64,000 nt of DNA from Myotis daubentonii (taxonomy: Eukaryota > Chordata > Mammalia > Chiroptera > Vespertilionidae), in NCBI RefSeq assembly GCF_963259705.1, contig NC_081844.1, positions 25,498,294 through 25,562,293 of the forward strand. The letters run 5' to 3'. Both the position numbers and the translations under genes were made by a program. Under the pieces are notes generated by a model. That model did not search any database. It was not told the DNA's origin and was given only the letters and a program-made list of their open reading frames with translations. This document shows, one piece after another, positions 10,899-21,185 of this stretch (within the stretch, counting starts at the first letter, position 1; every line of letters begins with the position of its first letter).

Positions 10899-10980
10899 CC
10901 TAATTAGGTCAAATTTATATCTTTTAAAATACCTTTTTTCTTTCATGTCTGTTACCTCTTTTATATTTTAGGTCAATATA

Positions 10981-11396
10981 CAGGGTGTCCCAAAAACACA
11001 CTTAGCTGATAACTCACTTAATTTTAACTCTTTTCAGAGTTGAAATAATGGGTGAAGCCAGACTAAGTTTTGAACAAGAAAATTTATCCTACAGTACCAC
11101 TAGATTTTTTTTTTATGGGGATACATAAAAGATAAAGTTTACAGTACAAAGCCAGCAACAGCTGACAAATTTAAAAGCGCACAAATACCGAACGAAATGA
11201 TTCTTGGTGTTTGTGATTCCATTGCTTCCTATCATAAGCAGTGCCTGGACCAGAACAGCCACCAGTTTGAAAACAGGCATTGACAAAAAAATTATTCACT
11301 TCTGTAGATTCTTTTAAATTTTGAAAATGAACTGTATGTTAATAAACACTGGCTCTATAATCATTCAAGGTGTGTATACATATTTGCAGGACACCG
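10981..11396 (+). mobile_element. Mariner element, internally deleted, with transposase remnant
   Basis: Starts CAGGGTGTCCCAAAAACACA and ends with the diverged complement TTTGCAGGACACCG, flanked by TA. From about 11116 one frame reads WGYIKDKVYSTKPATAD and continues to a stop after FENRH near 11282. I recognise this as the C-terminal end of a mariner transposase (the region after the third catalytic Asp). The N-terminal and catalytic parts are missing, so it cannot move by itself. It is absent from unit B. Confidence 0.8.
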
Positions 11397-11399
11397 TAT

Positions 11400-12060
11400 A
11401 TAAAAATCAAGAATGTGTGTGATTTCTCTACCCTGGTACCCATAAACTTTTTCCTCCAAAGAGCTTTAGCTCTAGCCAATACAGCGTCGGCCAGTGGACC
11501 AAAGGGTCCCATGTTCAATTCCAGTCAAGGGCATGTACCTTGGTTGCAGGCTCCTCCCTGGCCTGGGCCCTGGTCGGGGCTCATGCAGGAGGCAACCGAT
11601 CGATGTGTTTCTTTCACATCGATGTTTCTCTCTGTCTTTCCCTCTTTTCTCCATTCTCTCTAAATAAATCAATGGAATAATATCCTCAGGTGAGGATTAA
11701 CAAAAAATAAATAAACAAACAAACAAACAAACCAAGGGCTTTAAATTAGTGCCATCAGCATTAGACTCCTCTGCCCCTATAAGAAAAATTATAAGACTTA
11801 AGGACCCAGAGCTTGAGTCCAGTTTGAACTAATCCCTTCAGACTGTGCCACAGACAGACCATAACTATAATACTCAATAACCAGAGGGTCAGGATCTGAG
11901 TTGCAGTAGACACAGAGCCATCAGCAGCAGAGGTACTTAAGGGTCCTGGTGAGCTCTCTGATACTAAGATAGTAGAACTGAACCCACCATCTACTGGCTG
12001 CTTTTCCCAGGAGTGAACCAAGATATGTAGACAGCAAGTCTTCTTAAGTTAATTTCCTAG
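11400..12060. repeat. Segmental duplication block, pair of 31505-31860
   Basis: Shared landmarks are GACTTAAGGACC, GAGTCCAGT, GCAGCAGAGGTACTTAAGGG and TCCTGGTGAGCTC. It is intronic with no exon visible. A SINE at 11470-11732 interrupts this copy. Confidence 0.8.
11470..11732 (+). mobile_element. Ves SINE with target-site duplication
   Basis: Plus strand, GCTCTAGCCAATACAGCGTC to an (AAAC)n tail. It is flanked by CCAAAGAGCTTTA and CCAAGGGCTTTA, an imperfect duplication. Confidence 0.8.
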
Positions 12061-12185
12061 CTTAGGTATTTCCATGTATTACTGATTTAAAACAAAGATA
12101 GAAATGTATAATACACCATATTTTCCAATTACTAATTCCTATACTTAATTTTTACATATTAAAACTAATTTAATTTTAACTTTGA

Positions 12186-12591
12186 TGTAGGGAGCGGCTA
12201 TAGGGTCAAGCCTTGGACTGACCTGTGGCAGGGCCACATGCAAGTCCCAGTTTGGAGGGCAGAGCCCTTCTAGTACAATTAAGCTTGACCTTATAGTCCT
12301 CCCTTGTGCCTAGGTAGCTAATGGGCTGTGGGAGGTGCAGCAAGTGCTGCCAAAACAAGGCTTGAGTAATGAAATAGATTTGAAACTCCCAAGAACATTG
12401 TAAACATATTGACCACTCCCCTTGTTTTGCTTTGTGTGATCTGATTATAAATTAAAGCTTCAGCTCACAGGCTGGGTCACTGTTTCCTCAGCGAAGCAGT
12501 AATCCACCTGGTCCCAACTGTATTCTCTTGTCTGTCTTCTTTAATCCTTCACCACCCCTCCTCAGGTTCACCCCTGGCCGTGCTGGAGGCA
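12186..12591 (+). mobile_element. Probable solo LTR of an endogenous retrovirus
   Basis: Begins TGTAGGGAGC and ends GGAGGCA. It has a TATA-like TTATAAATTAAAG near 12445 followed by a CT-rich R/U5-like part. No clear target duplication is visible, so the limits are approximate and the class is unassigned. Confidence 0.5.
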
Positions 12592-12599
12592 GTTTACTT

Positions 12600-13661
12600 T
12601 TATACAAGGAAAACCACTCAAAAATGTAATCCTTTAAACATTAAAAGCTATAATACTGCTGACTATCAAAAACTTTCAAATCTCTTTCTGATAGAAAACA
12701 TAAAATACATTCTAATATATTTCACACTGAAGATATATACATAATGAGTACCATATTATAATGCATTAGGAGTTTGTAATTAACACCCTCAAAATGAACT
12801 AGAAATTCCAAACATTTCCATGTTTTAAAGTGTTTTCCTAATTTCAATGAATATAGAAATTCAATTGCTTTTCTTCACATCCATTAAAATAGGAATTCAT
12901 TTGCCTTAGGATTAGTATGACCTTTTAATTGTCAAACTTCTCTAGAGATAAAAACATACAAATAATGGAACAAAAAGGAAAAAAGCACCTGAGAACTTAA
13001 AGACACCCATCTCCCCCCTCAGGTTCTCTTGCCTAAATAGAACCAAAATTCTATTAATTTCACAATTTTATTGCCTTACTCACATGGTATCACTCAATCA
13101 ACTTACATTTTAAAAGCCCAAGTGCTAATGTAAAATTAAGGAGCTGTAATATTCAATGGAGAAAGGAATCCAAAGAAAAACCCAAATCTTGGCATGAAAA
13201 CACAGCAGTCTGCTTCCCTAAAATTCAGAAGAAAAACGCACACTAAGAAAATCGAACCTGTTCCCAATGTGAATGAAAAGGGGCTCCGTAATAAATCTGA
13301 CATAGCTCAGTGAGGGACACTCACCTCACAGGTTGGTCAGATCCAATTCCCAACTGGGTAGGTGGGTCAGGTAGGGTCATCCAGCCTCAGCCTGTAACTC
13401 CCTGATACAAGGTTTATCTTCACCTTCGCAAGCCCTGTCCATTATTCTTGTGCATCCAGGCTAACAGACCTTTGAAATGCCAGAGTCGTCTTTTTCAGAC
13501 TCCTGAGGTGTAATCACCTTCAAGGGAGCACATAATTCAATCCTGGCCTTGCTGTCTTTCACCTTCATGTAATCTGTATGTTCCCTACTGAATGCCAAAA
13601 GTGTTAAAGGAACTGCAAGCTGTTATTCTTAGGAGCATTTTCTCAGTCTTTTGAGATCTTG
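12600..13661. repeat. Segmental duplication block, pair of 39965-42090
   Basis: Aligns with 39965-40253 and 41346-42090, which flank an LTR specific to unit B. Shared landmarks: CTATAATACTGC, CATATTATAATGCAT, CCTTTTAATTGTCAAACTTC and CACCTTCATNTAATCT. No gene is visible. Confidence 0.85.
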
Positions 13662-13665
13662 CTCC

Positions 13666-14038
13666 TGAAAGGACAGAACGGAACTGATAGTGAAAGGACA
13701 GAACGGAACTGATAGCTGTGTCCCTAACTCTTCTCCCAAGAAAGCCACAGAATGTATCAGTTACTCAGCCTGCCCTTATCTCAGCCAATGGGAAAGCAAG
13801 GGAAACTAGCCCCCGGCCTTCACTCAACCAACCGGAATCGACCAAGTGCCTCCACCCCCCTCCCCAAGCCCTATAAATTCTTTGTTCTCTTGGGACTCGG
13901 GGCTCTCTCACATCCTGCCGCTGCGCCAGTAAAGGAGGCAGAGGGACCAAGCTAGCTTGAATAAAGACTCTTTGCTTTTGCATCGGACTCGGCTCCCTGG
14001 TGGTCTGTCTTTGGGGATTTTGAAATCTGGGCATAACA
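13666..14038 (+). mobile_element. Gammaretrovirus-type solo LTR with CTCC target duplication
   Basis: A 373-bp LTR starting TGAAAGG and ending CATAACA, flanked by the 4-bp repeat CTCC (13662-13665 and 14039-14042). The 4-bp duplication, the CTATAAATTC TATA box and AATAAAGACTCTTTGC polyadenylation region fit class I (gammaretroviral) LTRs. The first 25 bp are tandemly duplicated (13666-13690 and 13691-13715). It is a solo LTR with no viral genes and is absent from unit B at the equivalent site. Confidence 0.85.
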
Positions 14039-14042
14039 CTCC

Positions 14043-15060
14043 CAGGCATATACTCTGTTTGGACCAAATAAACTCTAATAAACTCTTTTTAAAATTTTCT
14101 ACAGATTTGGACTTTTTGAGGGCTAAACACCCCTAGTTGAGACAGAAGCCCTAGAGCGAGTCAGTCCTTGGGGAAGGAGAGTGGGGCACCTGAGCAGCCA
14201 CAAGATTGGACCCTGGGAGCTCCACACAGTCTCCCCCTCACCTGTAAGCATGGAAGTGCCCCCTTCCCCAGGCTTCCATTCTCACAGTGAGAAAACCAGA
14301 GACAGATTCCATTTAAATTCTGACCCAAATGAACCCCCAAACTCATAAACCACTTGTCCATGAGATAAAACACCTCATCATCAGACTTTCTCAATGTACA
14401 CAAAATATAATCCGAGGGCAAAACAACATAAAATCAAAAATTGACCAAGCCTAAAAGCCATAACCACAACCTCAGAAAGGGCATCATCACCGCCACCCTA
14501 CCCCAACCCTCCCTGTTGTGCTCCCCATCCCACCCCGCCTCGCACCCCCAGCTTTCCAGGGCTTCCTGGATTTTCTCATGAATCTAACTTGAACAATTCC
14601 GCTTTGCAAGACTAAGCACTGAAAATATATTTTAAAACTCTGAAAATAAAACAAACCTCTGAAACTTACTATACATGCTCAGGAAGAAAGAGTGAAAGAA
14701 TGCTACAAAACTTGAATCTAATATGCAATATTTTATTTTTTCTAAGTTCACAGCAGTTTGTGCCTGGTTGGAACCATTTTATATTGTCTTTAGAACTCTA
14801 TTGATTGGATACATTTTACTTGTATTTAAAAAATGAGACTTAGATCAATAAATGTTTTCAAGTGAGAAGTCCAAAGAGTGGCAGTGCTGACAGGCGAGAA
14901 CACCCAGGGAAGTTTCCAAACAGAAACCTCCACCCAAAACTTCCCATAGGATGTCTGTGCCCAGGGAATATGGGGCAAGGGGTGGGGGGGAGGGTTGGGG
15001 GGTACATGCGGATTTCAAACATCTTCCCGGTGCTTACTCTCAGCTTTCTTCTCATATAAA
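14043..15060. repeat. Segmental duplication block, pair of 42842-43870
   Basis: Very similar to 42842-43870 and, more distantly, to 340-960. Most conserved is the stretch at 14480-14600 (CACCGCCACCCTACCCCAAC onward), which pairs with 43350-43470. It lies in intron 1 close to the promoter. Confidence 0.9.
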
Positions 15061-15100
15061 ACAAATATAAATCCTTTAAAAACAGCATTTCATTACTCTT

Positions 15101-15146
<46 letters not shown>

Positions 15147-15161
15147 ACACACACACACAAA
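15101..15161. repeat. (CA)n microsatellite
   Basis: About 30 CA units with one T interruption. Unit B has a (CA)n at the same relative place (43886-43934), so the repeat predates the duplication. Confidence 0.95.
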
Positions 15162-15389
15162 TATGAGGTCCGTTCGAAATGCACCTGAAGGGCTATTAAG
15201 TAGTTGATGCGGTGACAAAAAGAGGGATAGTTATTTGGCTTTGGGATTTCCTGAAGGAATCTAAAAATTTAGGGACTTCTTGCCAGTCCTATAAGAGCCA
15301 ATTTCGGAGAATGGGGTCGTGGATTAGAGACCCTGCTTCCAAAACTTTTGGAAAACTTAGGAGAAAACGTGCCCCTCGGAGTAGAAAGA

Positions 15390-16130
15390 AGGAACTGGGG
15401 AGCACAGACCACAGCTGCTCCGCCCCACGAATCCCCGAAGATGAGTCACCTCCCTGTGGTCCCCGTGCCATCTGGGGAGACGAGGGGCTGCGGGCGCAGA
15501 GCTGCCTGGCGAGGCTGCGGGCCGAAGTCGCCTCGCGCAGTAACGGACCGGGACTGCCAGGGTCCTTTCTAACGGCCCAGCCCCCACGACGCAGGTCGGA
15601 GGGCACCGCGGTGGTTGCGGCGCCCCCGGGGGAGTAGGATCCGCAGACTCCGGACTTGACCGAGGGGAACCGGGTCCCTGCCACAGCGGATCCAACCATC
15701 TCCTCCCCTTCTCCGCACCTGGCCCGAACACACCATTTCTAGGTTTCCTGGGTCTCCCCGAGTCCTGGCTAGCGCTCCCACTACCTGTGCACATCACAGC
15801 ACGACAGGGTAACCAGCAGGGCCACCGGGGAACGCACGGTCACAAGCCGGGAAGGAGCAGAGTTCAAACGTCATAAGGGGGGTCCGAGTCAGAAAGTCCA
15901 CAGAGCGCATCGCGTGACACCACCCACCTGTCCCACCGGCGATCATAATTGAACAGAAAGCAACGCACATCCCCTTCGTGCCTGATTGGCAGGACCAAGA
16001 AGTACCTGGCGGGAAGGAGTCCCCCCACCTCCGACCCCCGCCAGGCCCATCTAACCTAGGCCTCCGGGAGGCTCCCTCATCTGCCTCGTGCTTGCGACAC
16101 AGCTTTTTCCTGACACGGGGCTGACTCTAC
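15390..16130 (-). promoter_or_regulatory. CpG-rich promoter of unit A (orphaned)
   Basis: CpG-dense block that aligns with the promoters at 2.05-2.65 kb and 44.1-44.6 kb. It belongs upstream of the decayed finger exon at 3.5-4.5 kb, whose KRAB exons are deleted, so the promoter may drive only a non-coding transcript. Confidence 0.65.
15734..15736 (-). pseudogene. ATG-only exon 1 of unit A, altered donor
   Basis: Minus strand reads CTAGAAATG followed by GTGTGTTC. In the paralogues the donor is GTGAGTG; here the fourth intron base is T instead of A, so the donor is weaker but still GT. With the next exons deleted it has no normal splice partner. Confidence 0.55.
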
Positions 16131-16199
16131 TGTATTCGCCCAGCTCTTTGTGAACACGTGCGCGCAGGTATGCATAGGGAACTCATGACTGAGTTTCCA

Positions 16200-16548
16200 A
16201 GCGGAGCTAGTATAAATAACAATGCTTATAAAATTAATGTACAGATATTTGTTCAAACACGTTTCCTTTTCTCATGGGCATATACCTAGAAGAGGAATTG
16301 AGTCATGTCATATTTCTAGCTTTAATTTTTGGGTCTGCCAGACTTTCAAAGTGGTTGAAACATTTTATAATTGCACCACCAGTCTATTAGGGTTCAATTG
16401 TCTCTACATATATATTCAACATTTATGATCTCACATTTTGATTCTAGCCATCCTAGTGATTGTGAATTGGTGTCTCATTGAGGTTTGACTTGAATTTTCT
16501 AATGACACTGATGTCAAACATATTGTCACGTGCTCTTGGCCATTTGCA
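16200..16548 (-). mobile_element. Old L1 fragment, minus strand
   Basis: Matches the familiar reverse complement of the L1 3' region (GGGCATATACCTAGAAGAGG, GCCATCCTAGTGATTGTGAA). It is cut at about 16548 by an LTR. A longer piece of the same L1 region is at 46790-48450. Confidence 0.7.
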
Positions 16549-17288
16549 GGACCAGCTGCAATGATCAATGATCCCCTGTCATGGTGCTGACCAATCAGTG
16601 GGACCAGGACCTTGAAATGGTACACCTGGAAAACTGATGAATATTTTGCTGAAACCCTCCCCTGAGACCTCCCCTAAGAGAGAGATAAAGCTCTCAAGAC
16701 AAAGGACCCAGGAGCACACCTGTATTTTTACCTTTCCCCTCTTCTTTTCCCACAGCTAGGTATCTCCTAAACCAGTGGTTCTCAACCTTGGCTGCACGTT
16801 AGAATCACCTGGGAATCTTTTTAAAATCCTGATTTCTGGGCCTCATCCTCCGGAAATTCTATTTCTTTGTTATGGGGTGGGGCCACAACATTAGTAACAA
16901 AGAAACAGAATTTCCGGAGGATGAGGCCCAGAAATCAGGAGTTTAAAAAGATTCCCAGGTGATTCTAATGTGCAGCCAAGGTTGAGAACCACTGTAAAAA
17001 CTCTAAGGGGCCCCATGAGACTTGCAGTCAGGGGAGCAATGGGCAGCACCAGCTGGTCCCAGGCTAATCCCAAGAACCCCCTTTTATCTGATTTCTCAGT
17101 GAGCCAAAGCAGGCCACTGCAGCTCTCCTGTTACTTCTTCTATCCTAGGCCCTTCCTTGTGTCACTGGCCCCAGCTTTATTTTAATAAGCATACTCTCTA
17201 GATCACCTGGACTCATGTTGTGAAATATTTCCTGCACAAAGAAACCCCAGGCAGACCTGCTCCGGGCCAAGTACACTTTCCAGTAACA
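16549..17288 (+). mobile_element. LTR of an endogenous retrovirus, interrupted by a hAT miniature
   Basis: Related to the LTR at 40254-41345: both share GATGAATATTNTGNTGAAAC, the TTTAATAA polyadenylation region and the TTCCTGCACAAAG R/U5 part. It ends CCAGTAACA. The 5' limit is approximate. A 222-bp palindromic hAT element sits at 16773-16994. Confidence 0.65.
16773..16994. mobile_element. Palindromic hAT miniature (MER58-like ends)
   Basis: 222 bp beginning CAGTGGTTCTCAACCTTGGC and ending in its complement. Almost the whole element is an inverted repeat around a short centre (TTATGGGGTGGGGCC). The same element is at 34953-35174 with the centre in the opposite orientation. The 8-bp target duplication is degraded here. 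Confidence 0.85.
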
Positions 17289-17787
17289 GTGACAGAAATA
17301 TTTTCCTTCTTTTCTTTCTAGGTTTTTTGCCTGGTCTAATGAATAAAATGACATAAGATAGAATAACCAAAAAACCTTTTAAGTTTTTATATATGAAATA
17401 CCAATAAAAAAAGAGACTCAAATCAGTAACCATAGCAGAAATCTTTTATACATTTTAGACAATTAACAAGAACTAAGAAAAATTGACAAGGCAGAAGAGG
17501 TTAGGCTTGGTGTACTGAAAGGTGAAGAAATAAGTTTTTTTATACAGCCTTCTCAGTGCTAAGTTTCTGTCTCTGATGACAGAAATTTGGTCTACCCTTT
17601 TGGTGCGTGGAGGTAACCTATCTCTCAGGAGATTCATCTCCTGCTTTCAGAGGGACAAAGGAGGTTCAGAGTGCCCTGGGAAGGGACCAACATTCTGCCA
17701 CCCTGAAGCTATCCTTTTGGGATATTGATTTTAAATTGTGTATTAAGAAACATCAGACTCAATAAAACTTTGACTCTCCCTCTTTAA

Positions 17788-18083
17788 AAAAAAAAATGTT
17801 TTATTGATTTTTTTTTTTTTTTTTTAGAGAGAGAGGAAGGGAGAGGGAGAGATTGAAACATAGATGAAGCCCTGACCGGTTTGGCTCAGTGGATAGAGCG
17901 TCGGCCTGCAGACTCTATGAAACATAGATGAGAGAGAAACATCAACATCTATTGGCTGCCTTCTGCATGCCTCCTGCTGGGGATCGAGCCCCAAACGCCC
18001 CGGCATGTGCCCTCACTGGGAATCAATCTGTGTCACCTTGGTGCATAGATTGATGCTCAACCACTGAACCACACCACCCCGGC
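17788..18083 (-). mobile_element. Ves SINE, minus strand, carrying a nested SINE-head insertion
   Basis: Poly-T start, SINE body in reverse, ending CACACCACCCCGGC. It is split by the 50-nt insertion at 17868-17917. Confidence 0.85.
17868..17917 (+). mobile_element. 50-nt 5' half of a Ves SINE inserted with a 14-bp duplication
   Basis: The insert starts AGCCCTGACCGGTTTGGCTC and stops at the position matching the tRNA anticodon loop (CTGCAGACTCTA). It is flanked on both sides by TGAAACATAGATGA (17854-17867 and 17918-17931). It has no SINE body and no A-tail. Confidence 0.85.
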
Positions 18084-18306
18084 TCTCCCTCTTTTCCCCC
18101 CCAAGATATTCGGACAAAGAAACCTGTTTCAGAAAGGAGATCTCAGGATGATGTTTTAGCATAATTTGCATTCAGTATGGTAAACAAGAGGGCTTTAGGC
18201 AGGGACCTGTTAGCTAGATACCCATGTGTCCCACTGTTTCTGCGCTGCCTAGCAAGGATTTTTTTTTTAGGGTCAGAACTTTTTGTTTCGATCTTCATTT
18301 TTTTAA

Positions 18307-18499
18307 AATATATTTCATTGATTTTTTACAGAGAGAAGGGAGAGGGATAGAGAGTTTGAAACATTGATCAGCTGCCTCCTGCACACCCCCTACTGGGGAT
18401 GTGCCTGCAACCAAGGTACATGCCCTTGACTGGAATCAAACCTGGGACCCTTCAGTCCGCAGGCCGACGCTCTATCCACTGAGCCAAACCAGTTAGGGC
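18307..18499 (-). mobile_element. Ves SINE, minus strand, young
   Basis: Close to the consensus, with intact B box complement (GGAATCAAACC) and end CAAACCAGTTAGGGC. Confidence 0.85.
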
Positions 18500-18639
18500 A
18501 CCTAGCAAGGATTTTCCTGCTCTTTGTATTCTGTTGTTTCTCAACCACCTGAAAATTGTCCGTTCTCGCCTCTGAAATCCAATACCTTATTTCCCCCTTC
18601 TCCTTTGTCCAAAGAAATGCCTTATACACCTAATATTGC

Positions 18640-18780
18640 CCCACTGTCTTTAGGATTTCCATGCCTATGTGAATTCCCCATGTACATGCATTAAACTTTG
18701 ATTTTCTCCTGTTCATCTGTTCTGTTAGATTATTAGCCCAGTCTAGAAGAACTTTGAAAATGGGAGGAAAAGGTATTAAT
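18640..18780 (+). mobile_element. Possible old LTR fragment
   Basis: The part CTGTTCATCTGTTCTGTTAG to AGAACTTTGAAAATGGGAGG resembles the U5 end of an old mammalian LTR. The class is not resolved. Confidence 0.35.
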
Positions 18781-18784
18781 AATT

Positions 18785-21079
18785 CTTTTAATTAAATTTT
18801 ATTGTCCAGATTATTATAGTTGTTCCTCTTTCCGCCCCCCCCATAGCTCTCCTCCACCCAGTTCCCACCCCACCCTCTGCCCTTACCCCTCCCACTGTCC
18901 TCATCCATAGGTGTACGATTATTGTCCAGTCTGTTCCTGCACTCCCACACCCATTTCCCCCCAAGAATTGTCAGTCCACTCCCTTTCCATGCCCCTGGTT
19001 CTATTATATTCACCAGTTTACTCTATTCATCAGATTTTTTTATTCACTTGATTTTTAGAGTCACTTGTTGATAGATATGTATTTGCTGTTCATACCTTTC
19101 AGCATTTCATATAATGCTGGTTTGATGGTGATGAACTCCTTTAGCTTTTTCTTATCTGTGAAGCTCTTTATCTGACCTTCAGTTCTGAATGATAGCTTTG
19201 CTGGTTAAAGTAATCTTGGCTGTAGGTTCTTGCTATTCATCACTTTGAATATTTCTTGCCACTCCCTTCTGGCCTGCATAGTTTCTGTTGAGAAATCAGC
19301 TGACAGTCGTATGGGTACTCTCTTGTAGGTAACTGACTTTCTTTCTCTTGCTGCTTTTAAGATTCTCTCTTTGTCTTTTGCTCTTGGCATTTTCATTATG
19401 ATGTGTCTTGGTGTGGTCCTCTTTGGATTCCTTTTGTTTGGGGTTCTCTGCGCTTCCTGGACTTGTAAGTCTATTTCTTTCACCAGGTAGGGGAAGTTTT
19501 CTGTCATTGTTTCTTCAAATAGGTTTTCAATATCTTGCCCTCTCTCTTCTTCTGGCACCCCTATAATTCTGATGTTGGTACGCTTGAAGTTGTGCCAGAG
19601 GCTCCTTACACTATCTTCATATTTTTGGATTCTTTTTTCTTTTTGCTTTTCCGGTTGGGTATTTTTTGTTTCTTCGTATTTCAAATCTTTGACGTGATTC
19701 TTGGGATCCTCTAGTCTGCTGTTGGATCTCTGTATATTATTCTTTATTTCAGTCAGTGTATGCTTAATTTCTAGTTGGTCTTTTTTCATATCCTCCAGGG
19801 TCTCACTAAATTTATTGGCGGTTTCCAGAAAATTCTTGAAAAACCTTATAACCGTGGTTTTGAACTCTATATCCAGTCGTTTGCTTTCCTCCGTTTCTGT
19901 CATTTGTGACCTGTTTCTTTGTCTCCACATTTTTTATGCTTCCCTGTGTTGGTAGAGTGGCTTTGTGTGCTAGGTGTCCTATAGGGCCCAGTGGCTCAGC
20001 CTCCCCAATTACCTGAGGTGGGCACTCTTGGTGCACCCCTTTGTCGGCTTTGTGCACAGTCTTGTTGTAGTTAAGCCTTGATTGTTGTAGTTATCACTGG
20101 GAGAAATTGACCTCCAGGCTAACTGGCTGTGAGAATCAGCTGTGTCTGCAGTGGGAGAACTTCTGTGCTGAAGACACCCTTATGGGGCAAGACTTGCTTC
20201 AGTGGGGCTTTGGTGCTCACTGAGTCTGCCCCTGAGTGTGTCCCTTATGGATCTGAGGAGTTGTAATCTGGATGGTCCCACTCTGACCACTTGGTATACT
20301 GGCTCTTGGATCTAAGGAGGTGCTAATTTAGCCTCTGCCTGAGGCTACCCAGCAGGAGCTAGGAAGAGATCTGCAGATTCCCCTTCCTTTTTGGGGGGTT
20401 TGGAGGTGCCCAGATGAGGCCCAGCTGTGAAGCAATGCAAGCTGCTGTGGGGCCTTGGGCCTTCTCTTAGAAGTTCTGGGTCTGTCTGGCCCAGCTGCAA
20501 TTTGTTAGGTAATTTTCAGATTGCAAAGGGTCAGGGCATTCATATGCAAAAGCTTCTGCCACAGCCTGGGTGGGGCAGGGTCTCAGGGAATCAACAGGGC
20601 GGAGCAAGCAGCTATAGCTGATCCTCAGCCCTGCCCTAAGGGGCCCCGCGTCTCAGTGTCCTGGTAATCACTGTAAGCACCTCTGAGGGAAAGCCGCCCT
20701 CAAGTTCCAAGTTCTGCCCGCTGCCAGACAGTCCAGTTTCTCCCCGTATGAGTCCTGGGTCCCCAGAGACTTCCAGGAACCAGAGTTCAGAGCAGTCAGG
20801 AGCTTGTGACTCCCTCCCGATTCAAAAAGACAGCTGGCGTCCTCAGGTGCCAGGCCCTTTCCGTGCGCACTTGAGCCTCCTTACCTCTGCACTTTACTTC
20901 CGCAGCTCCTCTGAGTCTCAGTGTGCTTTTCTCTTTCCTTCTAGTTGTAGAATTCCCACTCAGCCAGCCTTCCTGTAGTTCTGGATGATGTCCGTTTTGT
21001 CTTTTCATTGTATTTCTGAAGTTGTTGTGGGAGGCAGCAATTTCCGGTGTTTACCTATGCCGCCATCTTGGTTTCCCCC
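18785..21079 (-). mobile_element. Near full-length HAL1 (ORF1-only L1)
   Basis: About 2.3 kb. The minus-strand 5' end reads GGGGGAAACCAAGATGGCGG, the usual start of an L1 5' UTR. Next come a GC-richer 5' UTR (about 19935-21079), ORF1, and a 3' tail ending ...AATAATCTGGACAATAAAAT. There is no ORF2 and no room for one. A target duplication is not evident. Together with 9552-10898 it shows that this family moved as an ORF1-only unit that relies on L1 for reverse transcriptase. Confidence 0.85.
19205..19930 (-). pseudogene. HAL1 ORF1 protein, ended early by a nonsense codon
   Basis: 241 codons: N-terminal basic segment, coiled-coil-like region (about residues 20-110), then the RNA-recognition region (FKRTNIRIIGVPEEERGQDI) and C-terminal domain (SADFSTETMQARREWQEIFK). 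The frame ends after NLQPRLL at TAA, where the other copy has TAT (Tyr) and continues PAKLSF. About 35 C-terminal codons are thus cut off by one substitution. The protein is a retrotransposon RNA chaperone, not a host gene. Confidence 0.85.
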
Positions 21080-21185
21080 AGATTGTAGTTGTTTTGAAGA
21101 TACTCTTGACTGAAAAGAATCCAAAAAAATGAGCTGGGAAATGGTGCCCTATGTTAAAGCCCCTGTGTATCATTCTATTGCCATA

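Larger units (their letters stand above)
17289..18306. other. Intergenic sequence, mostly unassigned
   Basis: No exon or ordered reading frame is visible. It contains a SINE at 17788-18083. The remainder may derive from an old endogenous retrovirus, but I cannot name it. Confidence 0.4.

Noticed and set aside
12181..14042. A complete provirus between the LTRs at 12186 and 13666
   Set aside because: The two LTRs are unrelated, and the DNA between them is the duplicated block shared with unit B; no gag, pol or env sequence was seen.
15212..15797. Open frames of 136-146 codons in the unit A promoter
   Set aside because: Same reason: CpG-rich promoter sequence, not conserved in units 0 or B.
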